A stretch of 64,000 bases of DNA, taken from contig NZ_JAHUWK010000002.1 of assembly GCF_019219065.1 (NCBI RefSeq), forward strand, positions 620,001 through 684,000. The letters are read 5' to 3'. Numbering within the stretch: the first letter of the stretch is position 1; each line of letters opens with the position of its first letter. A program made the position numbers and the translations under genes. This stretch comes from Duganella sp. sic0402. GTDB lineage: Bacteria; Pseudomonadota; Gammaproteobacteria; Burkholderiales; Burkholderiaceae_D. Of the stretch, positions 63,548 through 64,000 are shown one piece after another. Below the pieces are notes generated by a model. It worked only from the letters and a program-made list of their open reading frames with translations. It was not told the origin of the DNA and did no database searches.

Positions 63548-63577
63548 CCATATAAGTCGCCTCCAAACGCTTTCAAG
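63548..63577 (-). promoter_or_regulatory. Heat-shock-like promoter and leader of hsp20
   Basis: On the minus strand CTTGAAAG lies at 63570-63577 (reverse complement), an RpoH-type -35, and CTTATATGGG lies at 63548-63557 about 13 bases further as a -10 candidate. The transcript would carry an 80-90 base leader ending in AAAAGGA just before the ATG, the layout of thermosensor leaders. Confidence 0.5.
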
Positions 63578-63650
63578 AGCTTTTTTTGAAAAATTTTTCG
63601 TTTCCCGCGTGCTACACTCTTTTTCTTGTCAACCGTTTTATCAAACAATT

Positions 63651-64000
63651 ATGTCCCTGACTCGTGCCGTACTTGCCGGCCTGCTGGCTACCGCCCTCAG
63701 CGCCCAGGCAGCTTCCATTTCCGAACAGCCCTATCCGGGCACCATCGTGCTGAAAGTGGACGCCACCAATAATGCGCAACAGATCTTCCGCGTCACCCAG
63801 AACATCCCGGCCCAGCCAGGCAAACTGACCCTGCTGTATCCGCAATGGGTGGTGGCCAACCACGGCCCGAGCGGCGCGCTGAACCAGTTCGCCGGCCTCA
63901 AGGTCAGCACCGGCGGCAAGCCGCTGCAATGGAAGCGTGATCCGCTCGACGTATGGGCCTTTAGCATCGAGGTGCCGAACGGCGCCAGCTCGGTGGACGT
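63651..64000 (+). CDS. M61-family glycyl aminopeptidase, N-terminal part (runs off the window)
   Basis: 116 codons are visible: a signal peptide (TRAVLAGLLATALSAQA) and the beta-rich N-terminal part of M61 peptidases, with QIFRVTQNIPAQPGKLTLLYPQWVVANHGPSGALNQFAGL and LQWKRDPLDVWAFSIEVP. The catalytic zinc domain lies beyond the window. It is divergent from hsp20. Confidence 0.82.
   Translation, partial: MSLTRAVLAGLLATALSAQAASISEQPYPGTIVLKVDATNNAQQIFRVTQNIPAQPGKLTLLYPQWVVANHGPSGALNQFAGLKVSTGGKPLQWKRDPLDVWAFSIEVPNGASSVD

Overview
The window is a 64 kb piece of a high-GC chromosome that reads as a member of the Oxalobacteraceae (Betaproteobacteria, of the Massilia/Duganella/Janthinobacterium kind). 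This rests on the conserved orders pyrG-kdsA-eno-ftsB and yciO-type gene / site-2 protease / trpS / methyltransferase / dapA / bamC, on the DUF2844-DUF3443 pair, and on the protein sequences. It is dense, mostly core chromosome. I see no rRNA, tRNA, CRISPR array, prophage or intact insertion sequence, so any accessory character lies in small islands of transport, phosphate, heme and stress genes.

Layout. 1-7.2 kb: end of a potassium channel, a LysR regulator divergent from a YfcG-like GST, a decayed threonine dehydratase, mutS coupled to an unknown secreted protein, and slyD. 7.4-11.9 kb: one tightly coupled operon of a carboxymuconolactone decarboxylase-like protein, an acyl-CoA dehydrogenase-like flavoprotein and a complete ABC importer. 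11.9-14.1 kb: roxA, a DUF7931-like gene and an Ala/Pro-rich lipoprotein with a palindrome-rich leader. 14.2-22.3 kb, minus strand: a housekeeping run from an alpha/beta hydrolase to bamC. 22.5-25.3 kb: gamma carbonic anhydrase, hslO, a YfeH-type carrier and a small lipoprotein. 25.4-28.9 kb: a TonB-dependent receptor coupled to a Tat-exported glycerophosphodiesterase, behind a Pho-box-like promoter. 28.9-32.9 kb: a QseBC-like two-component system facing mipA and a VirK/YbjX gene. 32.9-36.5 kb: a heme locus with a Fur-box-like site, a TonB receptor and a HemS-like protein carrying a signal peptide. 36.5-41 kb: a second gamma carbonic anhydrase, two related solute-binding proteins, a GST, an L,D-transpeptidase and a broken VOC gene. 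41-45.3 kb: pyrG-kdsA-eno-ftsB. 45.4-52.2 kb: a PRC-barrel protein with a mini membrane protein, dnaE2 with its own LexA box, and a third TonB receptor. 52.3-57.5 kb: DUF2844, a DUF3443 protein with paired DTG/DSG motifs, a Pho-box-preceded UshA/CpdB-type nucleotidase and a Sel1 lipoprotein. 57.5-64 kb: hemerythrin, a CoaD-like/HD fusion, a two-component system behind a DegP protease, an Hsp20, and the start of an M61 peptidase.

Common threads. Phosphate scavenging appears twice, as a GDPD with its own receptor and as a nucleotidase, each with a Pho-box-like element. Envelope stress is served by degP with its two-component system, bamC, htpX, the M50 protease, mipA and hsp20. Iron/heme acquisition sits under a probable Fur site. 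The observations I would look at first are the exported HemS, the CoaD-HD fusion, the aspartic-protease-like DUF3443 protein, the flavoprotein/ABC operon whose binding protein has a Cys-rich Tat leader, and the structured leaders of the Ala/Pro lipoprotein and the hemerythrin gene. No gene cluster could be shown to be a wholly new system from sequence alone.
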